Assembly (NCBI RefSeq): GCF_001865575.2
Contig: NZ_CP017562.2
Coordinates: forward strand, 1,364,001 to 1,428,000
Length of the DNA stretch: 64,000 nucleotides
Source: Paraburkholderia sprentiae WSM5005
GTDB lineage: Bacteria; Pseudomonadota; Gammaproteobacteria; Burkholderiales; Burkholderiaceae
Direction: 5' to 3'
Below are positions 10,201 to 18,660 of the stretch, one piece after another. The translations under genes and the position numbers were made by a program. A model generated the notes under the pieces. The model was not told the DNA's origin. It made no database searches and saw only the letters and a list, made by a program, of their open reading frames with translations. How positions within the stretch are numbered: position 1 is the stretch's first letter; every line of letters begins with the position of its first letter.

Positions 10201-13105
10201 TTGTTCTGGCGAACTGCTCGAGGACCCGTATATGTACTCGTCGAGACGACGAATTCTCGACCATTTCAGCAAGTCGCTTGGAGAGGACATCAATGCCCTC
10301 CGAGCCATCAAATATGCCGCCTAGAGCCTGAATGTCGCGCCCTAAACTCTGCCGTGTTTCATCTTCCCTTGCCTTCTGCTCGAGTGAGTCCGCCAAAATA
10401 GTAGCTTGAGCTATTGTGGCTTCGCATAGCGTCCACTGTCGCTCCCCGAAGAAGAGGCCCATCTTGCGTTGAAGATGCAAAACCTCTGCCGACGCGCGAA
10501 AGCTCGCGAAGCGTGTCTTTAAGTCCGAAATCTTGACTGCCTGTTTGAGCGAGTGCAGATCAAGCTCTTGCTCAAGCAACCGTGCGTCAATCTCCGAAAC
10601 AGCCTCGGGGGAGGCCTCCCGGAGCTTTTCCTGCGCTTCAAGGGAGCCTGCAGCGCGATAGAAATTCCAAAGCGCAGACGGAGCGCAAGCGCCGGCTGAT
10701 TTCGCAAGACTGTCCGTCACGAGCGCTCCCCATCGGACCGGACTCCCAGCGAGTCGCGCGAGATAGGAGCGGGGCATCTCGACAGATGCGGACAAGCCGA
10801 TACCAAACCTGCGGTCCTGCAAATCGGAGCGAAGCATTGGGGCATTCGAAGTCTCGCCCGAAAGTTGGGCAGCGACTCGCCGCACCCAGGGAACTAAAAC
10901 GTCGCGATCCGGACTGGCGTCCGACATCGAAATCATATCCCGGATAGAATGCCTTGAGCTGGATTGATCCGCGCTGACGTGAGCATACCGCTCACACCAT
11001 GCGCGAACCTTCTCTAAGCGCCCTTCGACGTATACCTTGGTGGTCGCTTCGTATTGCGACTGAGACAAAACCGGCGCTTGGGAGATTTTCAACCATTGGA
11101 CGTAACGTGAGTCCACGTCAATATCTTCGACGAATGCTTGGATCTCCCGCGCGGTCTGGGCCAACGCTGACGACACCCTCATACTCTGCAATGGCTCAAT
11201 GCAGTCCTTATGGGCGGCTTTCCAAAGCGAGGCGTAGTGGCCCATCCCGTGCTGACGGTATTGCAGCAGAAGGTCGAGCTCAGCCCACGCGGCCGTGACC
11301 TCTTGGTCCTGGCCATCATCACCGGTTGGAAGCTGCTCGTTCGCTATTAGCGCGAGTTCAGCAAGTGTTCCTGCGCCGTCGTCAAGCGAGCTTTCTGAGA
11401 AAACGGCCCCGAGCAGCCGTTCGAGCAAGGGATTGTCAACCTCCCCTGGAGCCTTCGCGTATTGACTGAGAGGCCACGTAGACCAATAGTCGAACTTTCG
11501 GTCATCGCCAACTCTTGCGGCGGCGAGAAAGCCGTATGCCTGCGTCAGTACGATCACCCTTTCAAGTTCGGGCGTATCTCGCGCTAGTCGCTCGAGCTGA
11601 TTCGGATCAAGCAAGGACAGGCACCTATCAACCGTCACCATGTCCTCATGCCAGAGCGGCACGAGTATGTGACGCACGGCTTGAAGAATCTCGTCGTAGC
11701 ACAGGTCGAACGCACGCCTGCATATCAGCCACGTCGAATCAAGAAGTGGAGCATCAGCAAGGCTTGTCGTCGCGAGCGTCGGCCAATATGCGTCCATCTG
11801 CGGGTCGTCTGTGGCCATCCAGTCAGCGTCTTGACTGACCGCACCAACATATTTGAGAGCCGCTTCGCGCGCCTCCTGAGTCTCCACAAATCGCTCTAGA
11901 TCTTCGGCAACGTTTTGAAGTTGCACGACTGCGGACGCTCGGTTACCCAACAAGGCCGCGTCGATCCTCCCCTTGAAACGCGATAGGACTTCCGGTGCAA
12001 TCGCAACCAGACGTTGGTCTAGGCCAGTCAGCGTCTCCAGTTCGTTGCAGGTACGCGCTGCGATCACGGCTGCGTTGGCGACGCCAATAGCCGGCGGCAA
12101 ATCGCACCATTCAGCAGGCGTTGGCTGGAGAATCGAAAGCCGTCTCAGGCGCGATTGAATCTGCGAGGCCTCATGACGTATTTCATCCGCTGCGGTCAAA
12201 ACGCCGCGGTCAAACTCATCAAGCTTCGTGCGAATCCGCTGGGTGATGGCTACCGGATTCTCCGCCCCGGCGAGGTCAGAACACATCGCGACGAGTGCTC
12301 GATGCCTAACTTCGAACTCCGTCGTCGCGCGGTCGTACGTAGCGGTAAGATTGTCCCGTACGCGTACAAGAAGGGGATCAATCGTTCTCTGGAGCTCCGG
12401 CGCCTTCTTCTTGACTTTCACCTCATCCAACGAGTCGGACTTATCGCGAGTAGCCTCTGCCGTGACGACGCCATCCTCAGGCCTGCTAGCGCTTGTTTCT
12501 AGCGGAGCCAAGAGGTCCAAAAGCCCTACTTCGCCTCGCTCGTGAAGCGCCTCCATCAAAACGTCAGGCAGCTTGCGCAAATCTGCGTCCAACGCCGTCG
12601 CGCCTTTCTTGGTAAGTAGCGACTTTTCCAGAACTGCCCAAGTGAAGAGAGCCGTAGCGCGAGCGTGAGTTTGGAAGCACTGCCCGAGAAAGTCCGCTAA
12701 ATCGCCAGCTTTCTCAAGTCGAGGATAGATCTTCCCGTTAGCTGCTCTCTTAAAAAATTTACCGAGACCATCCCCATACATGTCAAGTGCAGGAAGTGTC
12801 TGCTTAGCATACCTGTGCGCAAGCTCTTGGATTGACGGAGGGACGCCCTTTTTGCGGGCGTCGGCATTCTGATACCAGCCCTTTCTCCAATCCCCCTTCT
12901 CACATAGCTGAGCGAGCGCACGGATTCGCCCTGCATCGTCAGTGCTAGAAAAAATCTCGGGCCGAATGAGTGATTTCAACTGCTTGTTCTGGAGGCCGGC
13001 CGATGCCCATAGCTCGCCGAAGAGGTCAACATCGAGATCGCCGTCATCACGATAGAAAAACGTGGGAAGCGGCCCCACCTGGAAGCTTGAAAGGCGTTGG
13101 TTCAT
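7238..13105 (-). CDS. Giant 1955-residue protein with C-terminal P-loop ATPase (STAND/ORC-like) domain
   Basis: Residues 1 to about 1420 are mainly alpha-helical with no recognised domain; a charged linker lies near 205-240. A strand-rich segment at about 1425-1516 may be a beta-sandwich. A P-loop NTPase follows: Walker A is PRRSGKTT with K1582, Walker B is YLFDEVDKL with D1681 and E1682, and a sensor-like FCGSNPART lies downstream. The last roughly 110 residues look like a winged helix. A large sensor-like region attached to a STAND or ORC-type switch ATPase is typical of prokaryotic conflict proteins, but here the ATPase is at the C-terminus. It is the first gene of a two-gene operon with the glycosyltransferase. 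The start has no strong ribosome site. GC content is visibly lower than in the flanking ICE genes, suggesting separate acquisition. Confidence 0.85.
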   Translation of the reverse strand: MNQRLSSFQVGPLPTFFYRDDGDLDVDLFGELWASAGLQNKQLKSLIRPEIFSSTDDAGRIRALAQLCEKGDWRKGWYQNADARKKGVPPSIQELAHRYAKQTLPALDMYGDGLGKFFKRAANGKIYPRLEKAGDLADFLGQCFQTHARATALFTWAVLEKSLLTKKGATALDADLRKLPDVLMEALHERGEVGLLDLLAPLETSASRPEDGVVTAEATRDKSDSLDEVKVKKKAPELQRTIDPLLVRVRDNLTATYDRATTEFEVRHRALVAMCSDLAGAENPVAITQRIRTKLDEFDRGVLTAADEIRHEASQIQSRLRRLSILQPTPAEWCDLPPAIGVANAAVIAARTCNELETLTGLDQRLVAIAPEVLSRFKGRIDAALLGNRASAVVQLQNVAEDLERFVETQEAREAALKYVGAVSQDADWMATDDPQMDAYWPTLATTSLADAPLLDSTWLICRRAFDLCYDEILQAVRHILVPLWHEDMVTVDRCLSLLDPNQLERLARDTPELERVIVLTQAYGFLAAARVGDDRKFDYWSTWPLSQYAKAPGEVDNPLLERLLGAVFSESSLDDGAGTLAELALIANEQLPTGDDGQDQEVTAAWAELDLLLQYRQHGMGHYASLWKAAHKDCIEPLQSMRVSSALAQTAREIQAFVEDIDVDSRYVQWLKISQAPVLSQSQYEATTKVYVEGRLEKVRAWCERYAHVSADQSSSRHSIRDMISMSDASPDRDVLVPWVRRVAAQLSGETSNAPMLRSDLQDRRFGIGLSASVEMPRSYLARLAGSPVRWGALVTDSLAKSAGACAPSALWNFYRAAGSLEAQEKLREASPEAVSEIDARLLEQELDLHSLKQAVKISDLKTRFASFRASAEVLHLQRKMGLFFGERQWTLCEATIAQATILADSLEQKAREDETRQSLGRDIQALGGIFDGSEGIDVLSKRLAEMVENSSSRRVHIRVLEQFARTKNLATSLFDAATTAVADLSVPQRLPDADGAAFLAEAWGAVLSPISEQLKRPQALLPGYKHLLEIFTASVVRAMGSERGSDGIDSKFLEACIDFAPLLDDAASPAGLRTLIEKFAAQASMASLAAELERTEYPTEDEAPLINNAEEPDYRGIGQALTEPEASGSDKTRIVQAAAWVRRHVPKTPSGETDFRTAMKNRLWAEALKASVHAIGDEFEIRLEESSRPRDALLTAIACAAHVPDAISEAEAAAALGLLAMCEESQPVQWLRSQKGRLGGSLVADFVGAILLRWAGKDAAELGSTRSDARGVVGSAIRELGDLRLGPNVPAREAFALFGSASAAGFPAELLVKALWESFTGDKQQAEVRAAFMQMLFKAGLYRHVGLCFTFAPIEMEKRVALAYAQLLQNSDSVQGRAALENIRSASQAKPFASFAQAVLGSVSRNQGLPAEITFAAPLEKAPNRRSWLGVLAITPRAINPPLDIEIELPGDGAISFAGGRRKIRIEGPFFEAREERVELVIDVPDIRSTIIRATCDFLTLEEKRVVAELELALEVAGLESFDSVSAEQVDAAFAGFPQFQMRGHDYVPRDDDERRIETTLFGRDRAGSVWLSSPRRSGKTTMLFRILDEYSHKVGRDNGIVFLSLDKGFQSVKDFNYWVWTRVQSNDENEELRSLISDFARIGERLPFDAGTDVFLTALSKEIISRASSLSRVFYLFDEVDKLAEMHLAEGQAKDVAIELSWQFRHIIASQTAIGMVFCGSNPARTIFVRNADAALYNSIANFELTPFGMNNDLEKRRTREIVEPGVLRGRYKFPEKTLAFLVKITAGIPYYMKLVAGATYATAQQTYLMQSDVINGLKALLEKSTGVTALDSLDDPGEDELRVLFSRKDRDQLLVRAVLYAAADIKSPVSAGPLMVGDLRSERSPLVSRYNLSRAEIAAGVESAIQLGYLKRLKDLAAVEFRIPMLGESIRVRSGALWAMINDKLEQLNAQ

Positions 13106-13460
13106 TGTATTTTCTGCTTAGCGTCCGCACTGGCTCAGTGTCAGGAGCCGCCATTTGGACACACGTTTATCAACCTACATCGGGCGCTAAATCGGCGACG
13201 AATCCGAAACAGCCTTGGTTAGCGTCGAATGGAATTGCAGGTTGATACGAATACCCCGAGCCAATCCGTCTAGGTCTCCATATAGGCCTTTGCTCGTGAG
13301 ATTCATCTTCCTCAATGTCTCGAAGCTGTCCCCCTCACATCATAACGGTCGCACTTAGGCAAAGTTTAGAGATGCCGTCCAGCTTGTTCGTGTGAAACGT
13401 TTGCGATATGCGTATGACATAGTTCCCCATCGAAAAATGGGCCACACTATCGCTCAGACA
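13106..13460. other. Upstream region of the ATPase-glycosyltransferase operon
   Basis: About 355 bp without a gene. It must contain the minus-strand promoter of the operon, but I could not pick -35/-10 boxes with confidence. Confidence 0.4.
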
Positions 13461-13461
13461 G

Positions 13462-13484
13462 GCCCCCGTAGCTCAATGGTAGCC
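13462..13484 (+). pseudogene. tRNA 5' fragment (D-arm relic)
   Basis: The stretch containing GTAGCTCAATGGTAG at 13468-13482, preceded by a GGCCCCC acceptor-like strand, matches the first third of a bacterial tRNA of the Gly-like type. No anticodon arm or T-arm follows; the sequence continues directly into IS66 transposase codons. It is best read as a broken tRNA gene, possibly an old integration site. Confidence 0.4.
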
Positions 13485-13502
13485 ACCGGGGCGGCCGCAA
13501 CT

Positions 13503-13835
13503 GTCAGACGCTAATCCAAGCACCAGTGCCCGCACACGTGATCGACAAGGGCATTCGGACCGCCGGACTGCTTGCTTCGGTGCTGGTCAGCCAATACGTT
13601 GACCACCTTCCCTTGTACCGCCACAAGCAGATGTTTAGCCGCGCAAGCCTCGCGATACTGAGATCCACATTGGGTGCGTGGACATGTGCGCCGCAACTAC
13701 CTCGCACCGACATCCATCACGAGCCTGACAGCGCGGTTTGCCACTGCGGCTGAGAACGCAGGCGGATCGGCGCGGACATCAGCGAGAAGCTGGACTATAC
13801 ACCGGGTCTATTCCAACTGCTCGGCCACATACACG
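13503..13835 (+). pseudogene. Scrambled IS66 TnpC (transposase) relic
   Basis: Bases from about 13505 encode QTLIQAPVPAHVIDKGI and then the HLPLYR segment of an IS66-family TnpC, up to about 13685. From about 13738 the frame encodes CHCG, a stop, then RIGADISEKLDYTPG, which in an intact TnpC lies upstream of the first piece. The two segments are therefore in the wrong order as well as truncated, which points to a rearranged or doubly inserted relic. It belongs to a different IS66 subgroup from the complete element at 41.6-44.1 kb. Confidence 0.75.
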
Positions 13836-14435
13836 ACGTAACCGGGGCCCGCAGTGACTCATCGCTTCGCAAGTGCATCCAATGCGTCGGCAACCCGGGC
13901 CGCCCGATGTCGGCTATGGCCGATGACCCGCCGAACGACTGGCAGGAGTGAATGGCCGCTGTAGTTGGAAGCTGCCGAATATGTGCTGCTGGGTCCACCG
14001 TCGGCTCAGGGTCGCAAGTACGCATTCGGTTGCAGTGGCAGCAGACGCTCGCCGCCGCCGAAGTGCGAATGTCGGCAAAGCGACTCGTAGCTGCCTGACA
14101 GATGCGATACCTGAATGTCGGGAATGGCCGATTATGCAACGCCGGCATCCCGCGATCGAATAACCGCTCGTTCGTGCGGATTCAACCGGTGGAGCTGCCG
14201 TCTGAACGTCCTCGCGACGCGTCGGGCGAAGGTCGCCTTCTGGCCGACAGTTCTCTCTGCGTTCCCCGCTATTCCACGAAGAGCTGTTTGTGTTGGTGTC
14301 TTTTCTCTCGATGCTGATCTCTCGACGTAGCGCGAACGAAAAAGCTGTCCTATGCTCGACAATGCAGCGCGCGCATCACTGGGAAAGCCCGGCCGGCATC
14401 GACCGTGCAGCTAACTTCTGCCTCCGTCTGGACCC
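13836..14435. other. Unassigned stretch before the TraB-like gene
   Basis: About 600 bp with only short overlapping open frames of implausible composition. No gene, repeat or regulatory element could be supported. It must carry the promoter for the TraB-like operon. Confidence 0.4.
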
Positions 14436-15692
14436 ATGTTTGCGCTGCCTCCATTTCTTCCATCGACGCGGCCTCCTGTCCAGTCTCTCCCACGAAGCCT
14501 CGCATGCGTGGCGTTGATCGCCACCGGCGCGCTGGTGGCGCTGGCCACATGGTACCCGGGGCACTGGCAGGTACTCCTACTGCTCCTGCCGGCCGTATGG
14601 TCGCGCGTGCGCGGACGTACCTCGGCACTCGCGATCTGGATCGGCTATTACCTTGCTGGCGCACGGGATATTCCCGTCGTAAGCATGCGCTTCTTTTCCG
14701 GCTATGGAGATCTGACGCGCCCCGAAGCGTTGATGCTCGGCTTCTCGTTCTGGATCGCGCAGGCGTGCGTGCTGGCGACACCGTGGGCCGTGCTCAAACC
14801 TGGGGCGAACGCGAGCGCCGCACGCCGCGCCTTGTGCGCCGCCGTCGCGACGGTGCTCGTGACCGTACCACCGCTTGGGATCGTTGGGTGGTTATCGCCT
14901 GCATATGTCGCCAGCACCCTTTTTCCCGGTTGGAAGGCGCCAGGCCTGGCGCTCGGCATAACCGCCATCGCGTGCGCGGCCTCCGTCTTACGCGGTCGCT
15001 TCGCCCGACAGGTTGCAACGCTGCTGGTGATCCTATCCCTTCTCGCGCGAAGTGCGGCGAGCGCGCCAGTTGTACCGTCCCGGTGGACAGCACTCGACAC
15101 ACTCCTCGGCCGGTTCGATCAGTCCAGCTATACGTCGCTCTATGCCCGGACGCAACAGGTCCAGGTCATCACGCAGCGTGCGTTCAGCGAAGGCGCCACC
15201 GTTGTTGTCCTTCCGGAGGAAATCGTGGGGCTGTGGCGCCCGGCGATGGGCTACTGGTGGCATGACGATATCCAGGCATTCGCCGCAGCGAAGCAAACAT
15301 TGATCGTCGGTATGGACCTGACCGCGTCCGGCACGCCGTTCCGGTACACCGACAGCGCGGTCATCGTCGGCGTGGACCACGGCCGCCTGGATAGTCGCCA
15401 GCCGGTGCCGGCGGCGCTGTGGCGCCCCGGTGCGGCCGTCAGCGCGACCCGCGGGAGTCTCAGCCAGCCATACGTCATGGTTGCAGGCAAGAGCGTGGCC
15501 TTCTCGATCTGCTATGAAGACCTATTGTGGTGGCCGCACTGGCGCATCCTGCTGCATTCGCCCGATGTGCTCGTCAGCCTGTCCAACAGCTGGTTCGATT
15601 CGGACCTCGCGCTCCCACACATCCAGCGCCAGGGTGTGGCCGCGATCGCCCTACTGTCCGGTGTGCCATTGCTGCGTGCGGTGAACCGGTAG
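14436..15692 (+). CDS. traB: TraB-like membrane protein with nitrilase/Lnt-like domain
   Basis: 418 residues. The N-terminal half has several hydrophobic helices (about residues 20-210). The C-terminal half is a carbon-nitrogen hydrolase fold like apolipoprotein N-acyltransferase and Ti-plasmid TraB. The catalytic Glu is E261 in VVLPEE and the nucleophile C359 in SICYED. The residue where Lnt has its catalytic Lys appears to be Arg (R321, before QPVP). TraB proteins assist conjugation by an unclear envelope mechanism. It heads a rightward set with the small gene and two helical-repeat genes. It is shorter than Lnt, about 420 against 510 residues, so housekeeping lipoprotein acylation is unlikely. 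Confidence 0.75.
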   Translation: MFALPPFLPSTRPPVQSLPRSLACVALIATGALVALATWYPGHWQVLLLLLPAVWSRVRGRTSALAIWIGYYLAGARDIPVVSMRFFSGYGDLTRPEALMLGFSFWIAQACVLATPWAVLKPGANASAARRALCAAVATVLVTVPPLGIVGWLSPAYVASTLFPGWKAPGLALGITAIACAASVLRGRFARQVATLLVILSLLARSAASAPVVPSRWTALDTLLGRFDQSSYTSLYARTQQVQVITQRAFSEGATVVVLPEEIVGLWRPAMGYWWHDDIQAFAAAKQTLIVGMDLTASGTPFRYTDSAVIVGVDHGRLDSRQPVPAALWRPGAAVSATRGSLSQPYVMVAGKSVAFSICYEDLLWWPHWRILLHSPDVLVSLSNSWFDSDLALPHIQRQGVAAIALLSGVPLLRAVNR

Positions 15693-15751
15693 CCGCCGTT
15701 GGCGAGGGCAGGCGTGGGATAATCCGCCAGGTTCCCGCTCCTGCTGTCCTG

Positions 15752-15955
15752 ATGCTGAAAGCCGACCGAAGACGAAAGCGCCTCGTTTGCCCGCCGATCG
15801 GTGCGCTGATGCGCTACCGGGACAGGATGGTGCGCGTGGTTGCCGAGGCGAGCGGCCAGCGCGCCGTTATCGAGTCCATCTTTGAAGACGGACGCCCGTT
15901 GGGGAGCGTAGTGAAGTGGCATAACCTTGTGAGTCCTGGCGACCAGCTCTTCTGA
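15752..15955 (+). CDS. Small basic protein of unknown function
   Basis: 67 residues, basic at the N-terminus (KADRRRKR), with a compact strand-rich C-terminal half (IFEDGRPLGSVVKW). It starts at the ATG at 15752; an internal ATG at 15809 is possible. It sits 59 bp after the TraB-like gene and 9 bp before the next start, which supports a real gene in the same transcript. It resembles short SH3-like plasmid proteins in size only, and no family is recognised. Confidence 0.5.
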   Translation: MLKADRRRKRLVCPPIGALMRYRDRMVRVVAEASGQRAVIESIFEDGRPLGSVVKWHNLVSPGDQLF

Positions 15956-15964
15956 GTCCGACCC

Positions 15965-16837
15965 ATGCAACTCGATATTTTTGACGACAGCCGTGATGTG
16001 ATGCTGCGCAACGATGTCCTGTCGGCATTGCAACACCACGATGCCTCCGGCGCCCTCCGTGCGCTGCGGATCCTCGGACATGAATATCGAGACGACGCGG
16101 CACTCGTGGCGCTTGACACGCTCGTGACCGCCCTCGAAGCACGTTGCAGCCTACTCTTCGCGAACCATGACGCCGCGCTTGGCGCGCGGGAGACGCTACT
16201 GACCCGCGTCCGACGCTCGGCGAACCAACTGATGGGCGAACGGGCTGCCATCGCCTGGCTTGCGCCGTTCTGGAACGAACTCGCGCAACGCGCTGCGAGT
16301 CTGGCGTTCCGTGCGGCCCAGCCCGATGCACACAGCGCCGCGCTCTACCTGCATACGGGCGACTGGAAAGCCGCTGAAGCCGCCGTCATGCGCATCGAAT
16401 CCTGGCGACGCATTCCCGCACCGCTGATGTGGATGGCCGAATGCCGATACCGGCTCGATGGTCTCGAGGCCGCCTGGCCGCTTCTGGCCGAACTCGCATG
16501 GCTTGCTCCCACCCGTTTCGATGGCCTGCTCCGGCATCTCGAGGACAGTTCGCTGGACACGCTTCGCAGGACATTCGATGCGTCCTTTGAAGGAGGCGGC
16601 GATGTCGCCGACCTCACGTGGTTTCCCGCTTGGGCGCTAATTCAGAAAACCGGACTCGCACCACTGCTGAAGCAGGCGCAACCCTGCCGTGACACCAAGC
16701 CCGAACGGGCAGCAAGACTCGTGCTTCGGCTGCTCACGCTCGAGCGCGAAGGCCGTCACCACGAATTGATGGAGAGCCGTCGCGATCTGCGTGACCTCCA
16801 CGATCCCCTCTACCGGCACTACATGAAACCGCGCTGA
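15965..16837 (+). CDS. Helical-repeat protein A, unknown function
   Basis: 290 residues, Ala/Leu-rich and almost entirely helical, with repeated A-x3-L/W-x2-A patterns (for example the HTGDWKAAEAAVMRIESW stretch near residue 130) that resemble tetratricopeptide-type helix pairs. No signal peptide, membrane segment or catalytic motif is seen. Its stop codon directly abuts the start of the next gene, so the pair is translated together. Position next to traB in an ICE-like backbone suggests an accessory structural or scaffold role in conjugation or element maintenance; this is inference only. Confidence 0.65.
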   Translation: MQLDIFDDSRDVMLRNDVLSALQHHDASGALRALRILGHEYRDDAALVALDTLVTALEARCSLLFANHDAALGARETLLTRVRRSANQLMGERAAIAWLAPFWNELAQRAASLAFRAAQPDAHSAALYLHTGDWKAAEAAVMRIESWRRIPAPLMWMAECRYRLDGLEAAWPLLAELAWLAPTRFDGLLRHLEDSSLDTLRRTFDASFEGGGDVADLTWFPAWALIQKTGLAPLLKQAQPCRDTKPERAARLVLRLLTLEREGRHHELMESRRDLRDLHDPLYRHYMKPR

Positions 16838-18067
16838 ATGCTGAAAACCGGGATGTCACACACGAGCTCACATCGATGGACCTTCGCCGCCCGTTTCCGG
16901 CGTAACGCCTTCGGCTGGAAATCAGCGCTGCCGATCCAGCGGCTGAAAGAAGCGGTCGTCGAGATCCGGCAGGTGGCGCGCTCCGATGGCATCCTTGCCG
17001 CCGAAGGCGCAGTGCTCCTGCTCGAAAAACTGTCTCCGGCACTGGAACAGGTCGACAGTTCGTCCGGCGCGATGGGCACCGCAGTCAATCGGGCCATCGA
17101 TGCACTGGCTCCCCTGATTGCTGGAGCCAAAGTTGATGCCAAAATCAGACAGGCGTGGCTGGAACGTCTCTTTGAGGCGTTGCAGGAAGACCAGATGCCG
17201 TATATCGAACGCCTCGCCGATGTGTGGGGAGAACTTGCTGTAACACCGGGTATGGCATCCGCATGGGCGGACAGGCTGCTGCCCATCACGGCCCATGTGA
17301 TCGGCCCCGACGGCCAGGGTGGATTTTTTGTCGGGACTACCGCGTGCATGAGTGCGCTTTACGTCGCGCACCGGTTCGACGAACTGTTTGCGCTGGTCAA
17401 CTCGGCGCGCATGACATGGTGGGGGTACCGGCAATGGGGTGTAAAGGCGCTCGTGGCACTCGGCCGGCCCGAAGAGGCGCTACGTTACGCCGAGCAGTCT
17501 CATGGCGCCCATGCGCCGGAAAGTGCGATCGCCCTCGCCTGCGAGACGATCCTGCTCGCCCGCGGCATGACGGACGAGGCCTACCGGCGGTATGCGATCG
17601 CGGCTAACCGCTCAGGGACGTACCTCGCGACCTTCCGTGCTATCGCGAGGAAGTATCCTGGGCGATCGCAGGCAGCAATCCTGCAAGACCTGATCGAGAG
17701 CGAGCCGGGCTCGGAAGGCAAATGGTTTGCGTCCGCGAAGGACGCGGGACTCTTGGATCTCGCGACGTCGCTCATTCAGACCAGCCCGACCGATCCACGC
17801 ACCCTGATTCGGGCAGCACGGGAGTTCGTGCAGCGACAACCCGCGTTCGCGATGACCTGCGGCATGGCCGCACTGCGCTGGGTCGACGCCGGCGCCGGAT
17901 ACGAGATCACGGCGGCAGACGTGCTCGATGCCTATGCGGCGCTCACCGACGCAGCCTGCGTGAGTGGCGCTTCCCGCGATGCTCTCAACGCGCGGCTTCG
18001 GGAACAGTTCGAGCCGGGTGCCACCTCCGCATTCGTCGGCAACCTGCTCGCGCCGCATATCAGGTAG
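16838..18067 (+). CDS. Helical-repeat protein B, unknown function
   Basis: 409 residues, helical, with TPR-like periodicity over about 110-330 (for example GRPEEALRYAEQSH). The N-terminal 30 residues are basic. The ATG at 16838 follows the stop of helical-repeat protein A with no spacer. A second ATG at 16853 is possible because the first has no independent ribosome site. It ends the rightward TraB-like transcript and converges with the HU gene 52 bp away. No family recognised. Confidence 0.65.
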   Translation: MLKTGMSHTSSHRWTFAARFRRNAFGWKSALPIQRLKEAVVEIRQVARSDGILAAEGAVLLLEKLSPALEQVDSSSGAMGTAVNRAIDALAPLIAGAKVDAKIRQAWLERLFEALQEDQMPYIERLADVWGELAVTPGMASAWADRLLPITAHVIGPDGQGGFFVGTTACMSALYVAHRFDELFALVNSARMTWWGYRQWGVKALVALGRPEEALRYAEQSHGAHAPESAIALACETILLARGMTDEAYRRYAIAANRSGTYLATFRAIARKYPGRSQAAILQDLIESEPGSEGKWFASAKDAGLLDLATSLIQTSPTDPRTLIRAAREFVQRQPAFAMTCGMAALRWVDAGAGYEITAADVLDAYAALTDAACVSGASRDALNARLREQFEPGATSAFVGNLLAPHIR

Positions 18068-18118
18068 CAGCACCCGCCGAAGCAACCGCCGTCCACGTCC
18101 CGGTATGGGATAACGCTC

Positions 18119-18403
18119 CTACCGCGCGCCTCCGTTGACCGCGTCCTTGAACCCCTTGCCTGCGGTGAACTTCACCGTTTTCGCGGCAGCGATGCTGATC
18201 TCCTCACCGGTCGCCGGATTGCGGCCCGTGCGCGCCGCACGCTCGCCCTGACTGAACGAGCCAAATCCGATTAGTTGCACGGTCTCACCCTTGACCACCG
18301 CCTCCGTAATCGCGCCGATAAAAGCATCGATGGACTCGCCCGCGATGGCCTTGCTCGAGCCCGTTGCTGACGCGACGGCATCAATCAGTTCCTGCTTGTT
18401 CAT
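18119..18403 (-). CDS. hup: HU-type DNA-binding protein
   Basis: 94 residues, the normal HU length. It has the [11 protein letters not shown] start, the GFGSF turn and the DNA-intercalating arm motif [10 protein letters not shown]. The start at 18403 has a good AAGGAG ribosome site 6 nt away; longer in-frame extensions have none. HU bends DNA and compacts nucleoids; an element-borne copy may serve replication, recombination or silencing of the element. It is the last gene of the leftward ParA-to-HU cluster. Confidence 0.93.
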   Translation of the reverse strand: MNKQELIDAVASATGSSKAIAGESIDAFIGAITEAVVKGETVQLIGFGSFSQGERAARTGRNPATGEEISIAAAKTVKFTAGKGFKDAVNGGAR

Positions 18404-18660
18404 GAATTCTCCTTCTGTCAATACAAAAATAAGACGGCAAAATATGGCATGGTCGGCTACGCGGACGGCCACTACAGCAAACGAATCCGCGTACCGTACC
18501 GCGAAGACAGCTGACCGCACAAGCCCTCTCTTGCCGATTCGACTGGCTCGCCATGGCAAGCCAATAGCCGCAGCGTCGCATATGAACGGTCACGGCCGTG
18601 TGCCTCAACGCGGCAATATCCAGAGTGAAAGACATCGATCCAGCGATGACACAAGCACCC

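Noticed and set aside
13795..14148. 117-residue minus-strand open frame
   Set aside because: No ribosome site and unlikely Cys/His/Arg composition, and it overlaps the IS66 relic.
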